The notes beneath the pieces are model-generated. The model worked only from the letters and a program-made list of their open reading frames with translations. It had not been told where the DNA came from and did no database searches. The translations under genes were made by a program, and so were the position numbers. DNA of 64,000 nt. Source: Helicobacter salomonis. GTDB lineage: Bacteria > Campylobacterota > Campylobacteria > Campylobacterales > Helicobacteraceae. This document shows positions 46,426 through 56,601 of this stretch, piece by piece. The stretch spans positions 23,615 through 87,614 of the forward strand of contig NZ_JAERIS010000002.1 of assembly GCF_017979425.1 (NCBI RefSeq), written 5' to 3'. Position 1 is the first letter of the stretch. Each line of letters begins with the position of its first letter.

Positions 46426-47447
46426 AAAATGAGCATTCCATCGCCATAGGAATAAAAGCGATACTTGTGTTCTATGGCGATTTTGTAGAGCTCTAAACAT
46501 GTTTGCAAACCCACCATGGAAGCCACTAGCATGATCAAAGTGGATTTAGGCAGATGAAAATTTGTTAACAAGGCTTGAGCGTGGGTAACGGGGTTACCTG
46601 GATGCAAAAACAAATCACAAGGTTTAAGTGCCTCCCCACGCTTATAATGCTCCACTCCTCTAAGGGCTGTTGTGCCCACACACAGAATATAGGGCGCACG
46701 ATCTAAAGCCCGTTGTGTTTCTTCAGGGATAAACAACGCCTCAGAATGCATGGGATGTTCTCTAATGTCGGCACACTCCACACCTACAAAGGTGCCCGCT
46801 CCCACATGCAAGGTCAAAAAGGCGTGTTGGAAATGGGCTAAAAGGTGTTCTTTGGCGCGTTCTGAAAAATGCAGCGAGGCGGTGGGGGCAGCAATGGCTC
46901 CGGGATGCTTGGCAAAGACGCTTTGATAAGTTTGTATGTCTGTGGGTGTGTCGGCGCGCTTGAGATAGGGTGGGATGGGCATATGTCCTAGAAGTTCGAG
47001 CATGTTTAACACCTTTTCCCATTTTAGGGGTTTTTGGTGGTGGTGAAAACACACTTGGCGCAAATTAGAGGGAGGGGTGAGCACTTCACAAGAATACCCC
47101 TGCCCCAAATCAATCATGCTCCCTTGAGAAATCCGTCCCTTGATTTGGGCGTTAAAGTAGCAGAGATTATGGGGGTTGTGTATCAAGAGTTCTACCCTGC
47201 CCCCGCTAGCTTTGTATCCGTAGAGGCGCGCCTTGATGACTTTAGTGTCGTTGAGTACTACGAGTGCGTTTTGGGGAAAGAAGTCAAAGACATGGGCAAA
47301 AGAGCTATGAGTGATGCGTCCAGTAGCGCGCTCATACACCAAAAGTTTGGCTTGCTCTGGGGGCAGCAGAGGAGTGGAGGCGATGTATTCAGGAGGCAAG
47401 TCATAATGGTAACTGGAGAGCAAAAACTCTGGAGGAATGCTAGTCAT
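46422..47447 (-). CDS. queA: S-adenosylmethionine:tRNA ribosyltransferase-isomerase
   Basis: Makes epoxyqueuosine in tRNA by transferring and rearranging the ribosyl moiety of SAM. 341 residues: YDLPPEYIASTPLLPPEQAKLLV at the N-terminus, VVLNDTKVIKARL, GAIAAPTASLHFS, TLHVGAGTFVGV and TNFHLPKSTLIMLV, all hallmark QueA blocks. It overlaps tatC by four bases. Confidence 0.96.
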   Translation of the reverse strand: MTSIPPEFLLSSYHYDLPPEYIASTPLLPPEQAKLLVYERATGRITHSSFAHVFDFFPQNALVVLNDTKVIKARLYGYKASGGRVELLIHNPHNLCYFNAQIKGRISQGSMIDLGQGYSCEVLTPPSNLRQVCFHHHQKPLKWEKVLNMLELLGHMPIPPYLKRADTPTDIQTYQSVFAKHPGAIAAPTASLHFSERAKEHLLAHFQHAFLTLHVGAGTFVGVECADIREHPMHSEALFIPEETQRALDRAPYILCVGTTALRGVEHYKRGEALKPCDLFLHPGNPVTHAQALLTNFHLPKSTLIMLVASMVGLQTCLELYKIAIEHKYRFYSYGDGMLIL

Positions 47448-48148
47448 TGAGTTTCTTTAGGAGCTGGATTGACAATTTTAGCAATCAAAATGGAGAGGCC
47501 ATACAAACCGATCAAGGGCAAAGCCATGCAGATTTGACTCATCACATCGGGGGGAGTGATGATGGCGGCGATAATGAAAATTACTACAATCGCGTATTTA
47601 AAATAGGCTTTGAGAGTTGCGTCTGTAATCAAGCCCATTTTAGCCAGGAAGAAAGCCAAGACGGGCAACTCAAACGCCACGCCAAAGCCTAAAATCAGTC
47701 GTGTAAAAAAACTCACATAGCTAGAGGCCGAAATATTGGCTTCAAAAACCGCACTTCCAAAGTTAGCTAAATAGTGAATCACAAAGGGGAAAACGACATA
47801 GTAAGCAAAGCATGCACCTATGACAAACATCGCTGTACCAGAGAAGACAAAGGGAAGAGCCATCTTTTTTTCATGCTTATAAAGTCCGGGGGCGACAAAA
47901 AGCCAAAGTTGCCAAAAAATGATGGGCATGGCCAGTGCCAAAGAGGCTAAAAAACTCACCTTGATTGCCACCATCACCCCCTCAATGGGGGAGATTTGGA
48001 TCAATTTGCCCGCATAAGAGGCTCTGATCCATGCAAAGATATGATCCCAAAAATTGAAACAGAGAATGAACGCTCCCACTAACACCGCGATACAAATCAG
48101 CAAACGCTTACGCAATTCCTCAAGATGAGGCTTTAAGTCTTCAAACAT
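47444..48148 (-). CDS. tatC: Sec-independent protein translocase TatC
   Basis: Six-helix receptor of the Tat system that binds twin-arginine signal peptides. 234 residues, N-terminal PHLEELRKRLL, the first periplasmic loop with SPIEGVMVAIKVSF, and FGVAFELPVLAFF with the conserved Phe/Glu pair. Overlaps tatB and queA, so tatB-tatC-queA-rsmG form one operon. No tatA is in the window. Confidence 0.95.
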   Translation of the reverse strand: MFEDLKPHLEELRKRLLICIAVLVGAFILCFNFWDHIFAWIRASYAGKLIQISPIEGVMVAIKVSFLASLALAMPIIFWQLWLFVAPGLYKHEKKMALPFVFSGTAMFVIGACFAYYVVFPFVIHYLANFGSAVFEANISASSYVSFFTRLILGFGVAFELPVLAFFLAKMGLITDATLKAYFKYAIVVIFIIAAIITPPDVMSQICMALPLIGLYGLSILIAKIVNPAPKETQ

Positions 48149-48542
48149 CTAATTTCTTTGGGGGTTTTTCTAGGCTCACTTTGGGAGGGGGGGGTTCATC
48201 GGCCTGCACCTCGCCAGATAGTGCGTCTAGGGGATTGGCATGTGCGATGCTGGTTTTGAGATCATCTTGCACTTGTTGGAGGTCTTTAAGCTCTTTATGG
48301 AAAGTATTTTCTAATTTGTGCTGCTCTTCCTCAAAGAGCTTTTTATACCCCAAACTCTCCTGTCTTAAGTTTTCTATGCGTAACTCTTGATCTAAGGTCT
48401 CTTTAGCGTCGTTGAGTGTTTTTTTTACCGCCTTGAAAAAACGCGCCAAATCCACCACTGCCTGGGGAAATTTCTCCGGCCCTAGGAAGATAATGGCAAC
48501 CGCTAAGATCACCATAAGTTCAAAAAAACCTATTCCAAACAT
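48141..48542 (-). CDS. tatB: Sec-independent protein translocase TatB
   Basis: 133 residues: one N-terminal membrane helix, the FLGPEKFPQ hinge (the TatB/TatA FGxxxP hinge with Glu at the TatB position), an amphipathic helix, a coiled coil and a Pro-rich tail. The family start is MFGIGFFELMVI at 48542; an in-frame ATG at 48578 lacks a Shine-Dalgarno. TATAAT sits seven bases before ATG 48542. Confidence 0.92.
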   Translation of the reverse strand: MFGIGFFELMVILAVAIIFLGPEKFPQAVVDLARFFKAVKKTLNDAKETLDQELRIENLRQESLGYKKLFEEEQHKLENTFHKELKDLQQVQDDLKTSIAHANPLDALSGEVQADEPPPPKVSLEKPPKKLDV

Positions 48543-48548
48543 GCGCGC

Positions 48549-48554
48549 ATTATA
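48549..48554 (-). promoter_or_regulatory. -10 element just upstream of tatB (leaderless candidate)
   Basis: TATAAT on the minus strand ends six bases before the tatB ATG. Transcription would start at or next to the start codon, giving a leaderless or near-leaderless mRNA. No Shine-Dalgarno is present at normal spacing. Confidence 0.45.
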
Positions 48555-48592
48555 GCCTGCTAGTCTTAATACTTTCATAAGTTAATCTTTAT

Positions 48593-48598
48593 TATAAT
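48593..48598 (+). promoter_or_regulatory. Candidate rpoD promoter, -10 TATAAT
   Basis: TATAAT about 58 bases before the rpoD ATG, preceded by TTTAT and AT-rich DNA as in Helicobacter sigma-80 promoters. It is divergent from the tatB promoter in the same 114-bp gap. Confidence 0.5.
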
Positions 48599-48656
48599 GA
48601 AGCTGTTTACTCTTTTTGTAGTTTGACACTCACATCTGCATGATTAGGATCTTTCT

Positions 48657-50525
48657 ATGGAAAAACCCAATAAACCCGCCAAAAACTCCTCAAAAACTAC
48701 TTTTCAAGAAGAACTTGAACAAATCTTTAAGGAATCTGAAAAAGATATTTCTTACGAACGCCTCTTGGATGTGTTTCAAAAAATTCCTACCTCTTCTCAG
48801 GTTAAGAAAATTAGAGAACTCGCTCTCAAATACGGTAAATGCTTTGTGCATTCTTCGGAGTGTGCCCTTACTTCGCTCTCCATGGAGCGCAAAACTCCAC
48901 GCAAAAAATCCAAAGCTCTTGAGGAAGACACCGATGAAGGGTTGGACTTTATCAAGGAAAAAGAACTCACAGAATGGTCTAGGAGTGATAGCCCTGTGCG
49001 CATGTATTTGCGCGAAATGGGTGAGATTCCCTTACTTAGCAAAGAAGAAGAGGTAGAACTCAGTAAACAGATTAAATTGGGAGAGAATATCATCCTGGAT
49101 GCGATCTGCTCTGTGCCCTATTTGATCGATTTCATCTATAACTACAAAGACGCGCTGATTAACCGCGAGAGACGCGTCAAAGAACTTTTCAGGAACTTCG
49201 ATGACGATGAAGCGGGCACTAAAAAAGAAGAAGAAGGCGAGTTGGAAGATGAAGACGAGGACACCATCGAGGTAAAGAAGAATCTTTCAGAAAAGGATCG
49301 CAAGCGCGTGGAGAAAGTCATTGAAAGTTTTAAGGCTTTGAGCAAGGCTAAAAAAGAGTGGCTTAAAGCACTCAACACCCCCGCTCAAGAGGATGAACTG
49401 CTACACGCCCTCACTCTAGCCTACAAACGCCGGGTGCTGAAAGAAAAACTCTACGATTTGGGTCCCACCAGTAAGCTCATCGGGGAGCTTGTTAAGGCTA
49501 TGGAAACCTCTCTCAAAAGTGGAGATGGATTTGAAAAAGAATTAAAACGCTTGGAGTATAGGCTATCTTTGTTCAACGAGGCTTTGATCGAGAATCACAA
49601 GAATATCTTGAAGAATATCACGCACATGAGCAAGGAGGAGATTGCGGCCATGATCCCAGAAGCCACCATGATTGGCAGCTACATGGAGATCAGAAAGCTT
49701 TTCCAAACCAAGGAAGCTAGCGAGGATGGCTTTGATTTAGAGCCGGGCAAACTCAAAGAGATTTTAGAGCAAATCAAACGCGGGAAACTCATTTCTGACA
49801 AGGCTAAGAATAAAATGGCGCGCTCCAATTTACGCCTTGTGGTGAGCATTGCCAAGCGTTATACTTCCCGTGGTCTGCCTTTCTTGGATTTGATTCAAGA
49901 GGGTAACATCGGGTTGATGAAGGCAGTAGATAAATTCGAACATGAGAAGAATTACCGCTTTTCGACCTATGCTACTTGGTGGATCAAACAAGCCATTAGT
50001 CGTGCAATCGCCGATCAAGCCCGCACAATTCGCATCCCTATCCACATGATCGATACCATCAACCGCATCAACAAGGTGATGCGTAAGTATGTGCAAGAAA
50101 ATGGCAAAGAGCCTGATTTGGACTTGGTGGCTAAGGAAGTGGGTTTACCCTTGGATAAGGTAAAAAATGTCATCAAGATCACCAAAGAACCTATTAGTCT
50201 AGAGTCCCCTGTGGGCAATGACGACGATGGCAAATTTGGGGATTTTGTGGAGAATGATAAGGTCGTGGGTTCTATGGAACATATCATGCGCGAGGACTTG
50301 AAAGCCCAGATTGATGGGGTGCTGGATCAGCTCAACGAGCGCGAGAAGTCTGTGATTCGCATGCGTTTTGGTTTGCTTGAAGATGAAAGCGATCGTACGC
50401 TAGAAGAGATTGGCAAAGAGCTCAATGTAACGCGGGAACGGGTGCGTCAAATTGAGAGTAGCGCGATCAAAAAATTGCGTAGCCCGCAGTATGGTCGCTT
50501 ACTCCGCAGTTATTTGCGCATATGA
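48657..50525 (+). CDS. rpoD: RNA polymerase primary sigma factor (sigma-80)
   Basis: 622 residues. Region 1.1-like N-terminus, region 1.2 ([20 protein letters not shown]), a long acidic non-conserved insert (about residues 180-215, EDEDED-rich), region 2 ([37 protein letters not shown]), region 3, and region 4 helix-turn-helix ([20 protein letters not shown]). This is the housekeeping sigma of Helicobacter. An AGGA site precedes ATG 48657. Confidence 0.97.
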   Translation: MEKPNKPAKNSSKTTFQEELEQIFKESEKDISYERLLDVFQKIPTSSQVKKIRELALKYGKCFVHSSECALTSLSMERKTPRKKSKALEEDTDEGLDFIKEKELTEWSRSDSPVRMYLREMGEIPLLSKEEEVELSKQIKLGENIILDAICSVPYLIDFIYNYKDALINRERRVKELFRNFDDDEAGTKKEEEGELEDEDEDTIEVKKNLSEKDRKRVEKVIESFKALSKAKKEWLKALNTPAQEDELLHALTLAYKRRVLKEKLYDLGPTSKLIGELVKAMETSLKSGDGFEKELKRLEYRLSLFNEALIENHKNILKNITHMSKEEIAAMIPEATMIGSYMEIRKLFQTKEASEDGFDLEPGKLKEILEQIKRGKLISDKAKNKMARSNLRLVVSIAKRYTSRGLPFLDLIQEGNIGLMKAVDKFEHEKNYRFSTYATWWIKQAISRAIADQARTIRIPIHMIDTINRINKVMRKYVQENGKEPDLDLVAKEVGLPLDKVKNVIKITKEPISLESPVGNDDDGKFGDFVENDKVVGSMEHIMREDLKAQIDGVLDQLNEREKSVIRMRFGLLEDESDRTLEEIGKELNVTRERVRQIESSAIKKLRSPQYGRLLRSYLRI

Positions 50526-50977
50526 AACCTAAAAGTCTCTTGTTTTTGTGCTTGGGTAATATCTGTCGCTCCATGTTGGCACGCGGGATTGCCCAGCACC
50601 TCATCGCAGCACAAAATCTTAGTGTGTGCGTAGATGGTGCGGGAATCTCCGCATTTCACCAGGGTGAATCGGCTCACCCCCCCATTATCCAACTAGCCCA
50701 GCAGCATGGAATCGATCTCACACCTTTCAGAAGTAAGCCCATTACCCAAGAATTAGCCAATGACTTCGACTGGATTGTGGCCATGGATTCTAGCAATGTG
50801 CAAGCCCTCAAGGGTTTAGGTATCACCCACTCCCATATCTACAAGTTGGGTGATTTTGGTTTAAAGGGGGTAGATGTTCCCGATCCTTACACTTTCACCC
50901 GTGTTCAAGACTTAGAACGCGTTTACTCCCTCATCGAGCAGGGCGTAAGGGAGTTGTTAACACATTGCCATGTTTAG
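50522..50977 (+). CDS. Low-molecular-weight protein tyrosine phosphatase
   Basis: 151 residues. Active-site P-loop CLGNICRS (C-x5-R-S) at residues 11-18 and the catalytic Asp in [21 protein letters not shown]. '[11 protein letters not shown]' is the usual middle block. The ATG overlaps the rpoD stop (ATGA), so it is translated from rpoD mRNA, and it overlaps the next gene by eight bases. I do not recall this gene between rpoD and HP0087 in H. pylori. Confidence 0.9.
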   Translation: MKPKSLLFLCLGNICRSMLARGIAQHLIAAQNLSVCVDGAGISAFHQGESAHPPIIQLAQQHGIDLTPFRSKPITQELANDFDWIVAMDSSNVQALKGLGITHSHIYKLGDFGLKGVDVPDPYTFTRVQDLERVYSLIEQGVRELLTHCHV

Positions 50978-52262
50978 GATTTTATTACTTGGTCTGATCG
51001 TGTTGGGCTTACACGCTGAGGACACACTTTTAGACCTCAAGCTTCCCCAAGAAGCACGTTACTATCTTCCCAAGCGTTCCCCACCCATTCCAGACAGGGC
51101 CAAACTCAAAAATGCGTATTTGGAGCAGTGGTATGCTCCTTGGACGCGCATGGAGGTTATGCGCGATTTCAATGAAGTTTTTTGGATGCAGGACCTCTTC
51201 AAAGCGCAAGGCTATGATGAATATCTGCGCCCTAATAATCCAAAAACACTCGATGCACTTTGGGCGAGCATGGAAACCGCACACTATCCCAGTGTTGCAC
51301 TCAAAGCCATTATCATAGAAGATGCCAATGTGCGCGCAGCCCCTACAGATAAACCTTATTACATCAACAAAACCGGAGCTCCCTTTGATCGTTGGCAAAA
51401 TTCACTGATTTTTGCGGGCACACCTGTGCTCATCACTCATTACAACACAGACAAGAGCTATGCGCATATCCAGAGCAGTTTTGTCTATGGCTGGGTTAAA
51501 GTTGCCCATCTAGCTTTAGTCAAACCGCACACCATGCAAAAACTTATGGGTCTTAAAAATTACATCACCCCACTTCAAGATAAAGTCCCCCTCTATAATC
51601 ACGGCCAACAGCCATTTGCTTACGCCCACATGGGAGAGATTTTGGCTAAAGTACCCGGAAGGAGCCACCAGGTCTACACCTATGCCAAGGATTCACGCGG
51701 GTTTGCCAAACTCGTCCCCACCCCAATTCAGCCACAATATTTTACAAATTTTCCTCGCCCTTTGAGCGCGCGCGTGATGGCGGCTGTTATTGACACCATG
51801 CTAGGCCAGCCCTATGGTTGGGGTGGATCAGAACAGAAGCGTGATTGTTCAGCTTTCACTAGAGATAGTTTTGCGAGTTTTGGCATTTTATTACCTCGAA
51901 ACTCGCTGGCTCAAGTGCGCTATGCTAATAACATGGTCGATCTAAGCTCTATGTCAGCTCTGGAAAAAGAGGCTTATATCATCAAGCATGCCACTCCTTT
52001 TGCAACCATCCTCTGGCTTAGAGGACATATCATGCTCTATTTGGGCACCCATGCACATAAAGCCATCGTGGCGCATAATATCTGGGCAATTTCAGTAGGT
52101 GAATCTGCTACGCGCACTTATAATATTGGCAGGGCTGTGATCACTACTTTGGAGCTAGGCAAAGAGAACAAAAATGCCTCTTCCAAAACGAGATTGCTCA
52201 TCGATCGCGTGGAGGCGATGTCAGATCTTTACGAATACAGTTTAAAGTTAGCCGCACATTAA
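50970..52262 (+). CDS. Secreted SH3 / NlpC-P60 cell-wall hydrolase
   Basis: 430 residues with a cleavable signal peptide (ILLLGLIVLGLHAE). Two SH3-type regions (about residues 110-250) precede a C-terminal NlpC/P60 domain with the catalytic Cys in GSEQKRDCSAFTRDSFASFG and His in WLRGHIMLYLG. Such enzymes cut peptide stems in peptidoglycan. Counterpart of HP0087. Periplasmic. Confidence 0.88.
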   Translation: MFRILLLGLIVLGLHAEDTLLDLKLPQEARYYLPKRSPPIPDRAKLKNAYLEQWYAPWTRMEVMRDFNEVFWMQDLFKAQGYDEYLRPNNPKTLDALWASMETAHYPSVALKAIIIEDANVRAAPTDKPYYINKTGAPFDRWQNSLIFAGTPVLITHYNTDKSYAHIQSSFVYGWVKVAHLALVKPHTMQKLMGLKNYITPLQDKVPLYNHGQQPFAYAHMGEILAKVPGRSHQVYTYAKDSRGFAKLVPTPIQPQYFTNFPRPLSARVMAAVIDTMLGQPYGWGGSEQKRDCSAFTRDSFASFGILLPRNSLAQVRYANNMVDLSSMSALEKEAYIIKHATPFATILWLRGHIMLYLGTHAHKAIVAHNIWAISVGESATRTYNIGRAVITTLELGKENKNASSKTRLLIDRVEAMSDLYEYSLKLAAH

Positions 52263-52305
52263 TTGTGTTACAATCCGCATTTTTAAACAAAGTTAAAGGG
52301 AATTC

Positions 52306-53658
52306 ATGAAGCGTGATTTTGATGTGGTGATTGTGGGGGGTGGGGTTTCTGGCTGTGCCCTGCTGTGGACCTTGAGTCAGTATACGGATTTAAAAAAAAT
52401 TGCCCTCGTGGAAAGAGAGAAAAATTTGGCTAAAGTGAGCTCTAACGCAAAGGCCAATTCTCAGACAATCCACGATGGAGCCATTGAAACCAACTACACC
52501 GCTCAGAAGGCCAGAAAAGTCAAGTTCGCAGCTGAGAAGATTCGCCGTTATGCCCTGAATAAAAATCTTCAAAACAAAGTTATTTTCGAAATGCAGAAGA
52601 TGGCCATTGGAGTAGGGGATAAGGAATGCGCTTTCATTACCAAACGGCATGAGGAATTTCAAGAAATTTACCCCGGTCTGACTTTCTTTGATAAGGCTAA
52701 ACTCAAAGAGATTGAACCTAAGATCATCTTAGAAGAGCATGGCCTGGATCGCCCCGATAATGTCGTGGGTAGCGGCTTTGAGAGTTATTGGTGTGGGATG
52801 AATTTTGAGTTATTGAGTGAGAATTTTGTAGAAGAGGCTATGGCTCTCAATTCTAGCAACCATGTTTTTTTCAACTTTAAGGTGGGCAGAATCGAGCCTT
52901 GCATGGATGAATGGGCCGTGATTTCGACGGAAGGCGATGAGATTTATGCAAAATTTGTCCTTGTGAATGCGGGGTCGTATTCGCTACCCTTAGCCCAATC
53001 CATGGGTTATGGCTTGGATTTGGGGTGTTTGCCCGTGGCAGGAAGCTTTTACTTTGTTCCTAATTTACTACGGGGCAAAGTTTACACCGTACAAAACCCC
53101 AAACTCCCCTTTGCCGCTTTACATGGCGATCCAGATGTGTGGATCAAGGGAAAAACCCGTCTAGGGCCTACTGCTCTAGCCATGCCCAAGTTGGAACGCC
53201 ACAAGACTTCCTGCCTAAGGGGTATTAGTTGGGAACTTATTAAGATGGATTGCAATACAGATGTGGCGAGCATTGTCTTTGATCTGTTCACAGAAAGAGA
53301 TATTAGGAATTACGTATTTAAAAACATGGTCTTTGAGCTTCCCTACATCGGCAAACGGAAATTTCTAAAAGATGCCCGCAAAATTATTCCCTCACTCTCC
53401 CTAAGCGATCTGCAATATGCCGCTGGTTTTGGGGAGGTGCGTCCACAGGTGTTGGATCGCACTAAAAAGAAGCTAGAGCTAGGAGAGAGAAAGATTGTTA
53501 CGCATAAAGGGGTAACTTTCAACATGACCCCCTCTCCGGGTGCCACTAGCTGTTTAGAAAATGCTCTCAAGGATGCCAAAGAGATCACGCAGTATTTGGG
53601 TGCTCATTTAGACCTTGAGCGTTTTTATGAAGAACTCTCTCCTGAGGAGTTAGGCTAG
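52306..53658 (+). CDS. mqo: Malate:quinone oxidoreductase
   Basis: FAD-dependent peripheral membrane enzyme oxidising malate to oxaloacetate with electrons to menaquinone; it replaces malate dehydrogenase in Helicobacter. 450 residues, N-terminal [20 protein letters not shown], then [15 protein letters not shown] and [14 protein letters not shown]. Counterpart of HP0086. AAAGGG lies upstream of ATG 52306. Confidence 0.92.
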   Translation: MKRDFDVVIVGGGVSGCALLWTLSQYTDLKKIALVEREKNLAKVSSNAKANSQTIHDGAIETNYTAQKARKVKFAAEKIRRYALNKNLQNKVIFEMQKMAIGVGDKECAFITKRHEEFQEIYPGLTFFDKAKLKEIEPKIILEEHGLDRPDNVVGSGFESYWCGMNFELLSENFVEEAMALNSSNHVFFNFKVGRIEPCMDEWAVISTEGDEIYAKFVLVNAGSYSLPLAQSMGYGLDLGCLPVAGSFYFVPNLLRGKVYTVQNPKLPFAALHGDPDVWIKGKTRLGPTALAMPKLERHKTSCLRGISWELIKMDCNTDVASIVFDLFTERDIRNYVFKNMVFELPYIGKRKFLKDARKIIPSLSLSDLQYAAGFGEVRPQVLDRTKKKLELGERKIVTHKGVTFNMTPSPGATSCLENALKDAKEITQYLGAHLDLERFYEELSPEELG

Positions 53659-53660
53659 GG

Positions 53661-54134
53661 TTAATGCAGGTGGTGTTGCTCATGATCTAAAAGCCACGCC
53701 TTGATTTTCACACCACCCCCATAACCCCCCAGCTCGCCATTGGCACGCACGACGCGGTGACAAGGAACCACAATAGGGCAGGGGTTGGCATGGTTGGCAT
53801 TGCCTAGCGCGCGGTAGGCTTTAGGTTTAGCAATCTGGGCGGCAATTTGGGCGTAACTGCGGGTTTGCGCGTAGGGGATGCTTTGTAGTGCCTGCCAAAC
53901 TTGTTTTTGAAAAGATGAGCCTATAAGGTCTAAGGGTAAGTCAAAGCGATAGAGAGTGCCCCTAAAGTAATTCTCTAGGGCCTTGATCGCAGCATGCATG
54001 GTATCTGTAAGAGGGTCGTTTTCACCCGGAGTATGTGTAAAATCTATGGCCTGCAAGCCTAGCGCGCTGGTGCGCAGGTGCAAATAGGGCACTGGAAAAC
54101 TCTTGGGAGTTTTAAAAAAGTGTTGGCAATTCAT
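53661..54134 (-). CDS. ogt: Methylated-DNA--protein-cysteine methyltransferase
   Basis: Suicide repair enzyme that takes the alkyl group from O6-alkylguanine onto its own Cys. The acceptor motif is IVVPCHRVVRANGELGGYGGG near residue 125, preceded by FQKQVWQALQSIPYAQTRSY. 157 residues, DNA-binding helix-turn-helix in between. The start overlaps the glcD stop (ATGA). Confidence 0.95.
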   Translation of the reverse strand: MNCQHFFKTPKSFPVPYLHLRTSALGLQAIDFTHTPGENDPLTDTMHAAIKALENYFRGTLYRFDLPLDLIGSSFQKQVWQALQSIPYAQTRSYAQIAAQIAKPKAYRALGNANHANPCPIVVPCHRVVRANGELGGYGGGVKIKAWLLDHEQHHLH

Positions 54135-55510
54135 AGCCCCATTTTAAAGGGGTTTAAAATGTTGTTGGGATCAAACGCGCTTTTAATGCGCCTAAACAAT
54201 CCCATTTCCTCAGGAGTGAAGGCTAGAGGCATAAATTTTGCCTTAGACAAACCAATGCCATGCTCCCCGCTTAGTGTGCCCCCTAAAGCAATTGCGCTTT
54301 TAAAAATCTCCTCCATGGCTTGTTGCCCCTTTTCTAGCTGTGTATCGGGGTCTTCAAGCATGATATTGACATGCACATTCCCATCGCCGGTGTGCCCAAA
54401 ACAAGGAATGGGCAAGTCATAGGTTTGACTGATGCGCTCTACTTCCTGCAAAAGGGCGGGTAAACTAGCCCGTGGCACGGTTACATCTTCGTTGAGCTTT
54501 TTCTTGCCATAAATGCTAATGCTTTGGGAGGCGTTACGGCGCGCAAACCATAAATCTTCTTCTTGTTGGGCATCTTGAGCTACGCAAAAATCCACACAGC
54601 CATTTTCTCTAAAGTGTTTTTCAATTTGGGTCAGTTGCCATGTAATCTGCTCGGGCACGCTCCCATCCACTTGCGTGATGAGAATCGCACCCGCTTCCAT
54701 TGGCAAGCCCTTGCAAAAGCGTTGCTCCACCGCTCGGATACTCAGGTTGTCCAAAAATTCCATTGCCACCGGGGTGACCCCGCTAGCCATGCTCTTGTAC
54801 ACTGCCTCCATCGCATCTTGAATGCTAGCAAACACCCCCATGGCTGATTGTTTAAGTTTGGGTTTGGCTAGAAGTTTCAGGGTAATTTCTGTAATCACAG
54901 CTAAACAGCCCTCAGAGGCGATCAAAATCCCAGCTACATTGAAACCGGCAACATCTTTAATTGTTTTCTTGCCCGCCCTAATCACATCGCCATTAGGCAA
55001 GACCGCACGCAAGGCCATCACATAATCTTTAGTGATGCCATATTTGGCTGCGCGCATTCCTCCGGCGTTTTCACTCACATTACCCCCTAGAGTGCTTTGA
55101 TCCTGACTAGCCGGATCGGGGGGGTAAAATAACCCTCTCTTCTCTACTTCGTTTTGAAAATGCTTATTAATTACTCCGGGTTGCACGCGCGCAATCAGAT
55201 TTTTTTCATCAATTTCTAAAATCTGATCTAAATGCTTCTCTAGGCTCAAAACTAGTCCCCCATGCGCGCTCAATGCTCCCCCCGTGAAGCCACTCCCTGC
55301 CCCCCGTGGCACAATGATGATTTTATGCTCGTTGCAATAAGCTAAAATTTGGCACACATCTTCTTCATGTCTGGGAAAAATCACTCCATCGGGTAAGTAG
55401 CGCTCCCTAGTAGCATCATAGGCATAGGCTTGGAGATGGGCGGGGTCTATGTAAAAATTATCCTCACCTACAAGTTGGCTCAAATACCGGGTATGGGTAG
55501 CTTCTAGCAT
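54131..55510 (-). CDS. glcD: FAD-binding glycolate/D-lactate oxidase subunit GlcD
   Basis: 459 residues from ATG 55510, chosen for its AAGGAG at five-base spacing (a GTG two codons upstream is the alternative). PP-loop FAD site VPRGAGSGFTGGALS, SENAGGMRAAKYG, and the C-terminal oxidase domain with FGHTGDGNVHVNI and LSGEHGIGLSKA. Same length as HP0509. Oxidises 2-hydroxy acids into the quinone pool. Confidence 0.93.
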   Translation of the reverse strand: MLEATHTRYLSQLVGEDNFYIDPAHLQAYAYDATRERYLPDGVIFPRHEEDVCQILAYCNEHKIIIVPRGAGSGFTGGALSAHGGLVLSLEKHLDQILEIDEKNLIARVQPGVINKHFQNEVEKRGLFYPPDPASQDQSTLGGNVSENAGGMRAAKYGITKDYVMALRAVLPNGDVIRAGKKTIKDVAGFNVAGILIASEGCLAVITEITLKLLAKPKLKQSAMGVFASIQDAMEAVYKSMASGVTPVAMEFLDNLSIRAVEQRFCKGLPMEAGAILITQVDGSVPEQITWQLTQIEKHFRENGCVDFCVAQDAQQEEDLWFARRNASQSISIYGKKKLNEDVTVPRASLPALLQEVERISQTYDLPIPCFGHTGDGNVHVNIMLEDPDTQLEKGQQAMEEIFKSAIALGGTLSGEHGIGLSKAKFMPLAFTPEEMGLFRRIKSAFDPNNILNPFKMGL

Positions 55511-55512
55511 AC

Positions 55513-56601
55513 TCACTCCTTGTGTTGGCTTTGCTCTTCTTGAAGTTTTTCCTCCTCTTTGGCGCGTTTTTTAGCCTCTTTAGCTTCCCTCTTTTTGGCC
55601 CGCTCTTCCGCTTTTTCGGCCTTAATTCGCGCTTTGCGCGCTTTTTTCTCCTCAATCGCCTCTTCTTTCTTTTTTTCCTGACTGGAGGCATCTAGGGATT
55701 TTTCTTCCAAGCGCTCCTGCGGAGATTCTTCAGGAGCAACTAGTTCATCTGCTTTGAGCTCTTGCTCTAATTCTCTCTTCAAAGCCTTTTTTTCCTCAGC
55801 GCTTTTGGCCTTTTTCATGTCCTCTTTGAATTCGAATTTATCCTCTTTTTCGCGCGCTTTAGCCAAGTTTTTTTGCGCTTCTTGTTTGAGCAAATTGTCG
55901 TAGAAAGAAAAATAATGCTTAGCCTTTCCTCCACCAAAGAATTTTCCCAAGGTACCCTTGTCTATCCCCTCTACCCGAGAGTAAAATGGAGTGCTACTAC
56001 GGGTGGCTTGCGATGTGTCTAAATGTTGACTCTCTAGAATGGCAAAACTTTGGCAGTCCAGAATATTTAAATGTTCCGTGCTTACAATGTAGAGTAGACC
56101 TGCGCTGTAGATGTCACAGGCTCTTCTTAAGTTCCGCGCGTTTGGATCAAAACCATTCAAAAATGCCACTAACAGATCTGAATTGATGAACTCAACATCC
56201 TTGTAATTGTCTTTAATCTGATCATACAGTTGCGCATCTGGTGCGATGAGAAAGGCTTGGTGGTTGAACTCTCTAAAGATGGCTAAATAACCCTTTTTGG
56301 GCTCCATTCTAGGCGTGGGCAGATGGCGCTGCTTCATCACGCTGTAGGGACTATACTTGCCCACAGCTACCCCATCATGGACGCGCACCACTTCTATCTG
56401 TGCGACGATGACATTATAATCTGTGAGTTTAGCTAAAATATACCCACTCTCTCCCACCTTTAAGTCGTAAGCCTGAAAACGCACGAGCTTTTTGAGCTTA
56501 TCTACAGCATCAATATTGATTTTGAGAGCGGCACTCCACTCTTGGGCTCCAAGTATCCCTGTCATTACCAGACAAAATACCACCCACAAGCGTCTAATCA
56601 T
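55513..56601 (-). CDS. pgbA: Plasminogen-binding protein PgbA homologue
   Basis: 362 residues from ATG 56601 (AAAGGA eight bases upstream). Signal peptide ending GILGAQ. An N-terminal globular part (20-235) is followed by an extremely charged Glu/Lys/Arg/Ala helix (about 240-362). This layout and the position between a Nudix gene and glcD match HP0508, described as the surface plasminogen-binding protein PgbA. The C-terminal lysines would be the natural plasminogen ligands. The very C-terminal residue here is Glu, not Lys. Confidence 0.85.
   Translation of the reverse strand: MIRRLWVVFCLVMTGILGAQEWSAALKINIDAVDKLKKLVRFQAYDLKVGESGYILAKLTDYNVIVAQIEVVRVHDGVAVGKYSPYSVMKQRHLPTPRMEPKKGYLAIFREFNHQAFLIAPDAQLYDQIKDNYKDVEFINSDLLVAFLNGFDPNARNLRRACDIYSAGLLYIVSTEHLNILDCQSFAILESQHLDTSQATRSSTPFYSRVEGIDKGTLGKFFGGGKAKHYFSFYDNLLKQEAQKNLAKAREKEDKFEFKEDMKKAKSAEEKKALKRELEQELKADELVAPEESPQERLEEKSLDASSQEKKKEEAIEEKKARKARIKAEKAEERAKKREAKEAKKRAKEEEKLQEEQSQHKE

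Noticed and set aside
55464..55691. Arg/Lys-rich 75-codon frame within pgbA
   Set aside because: A frame-shifted reading of the charged pgbA repeat region, not an independent gene.
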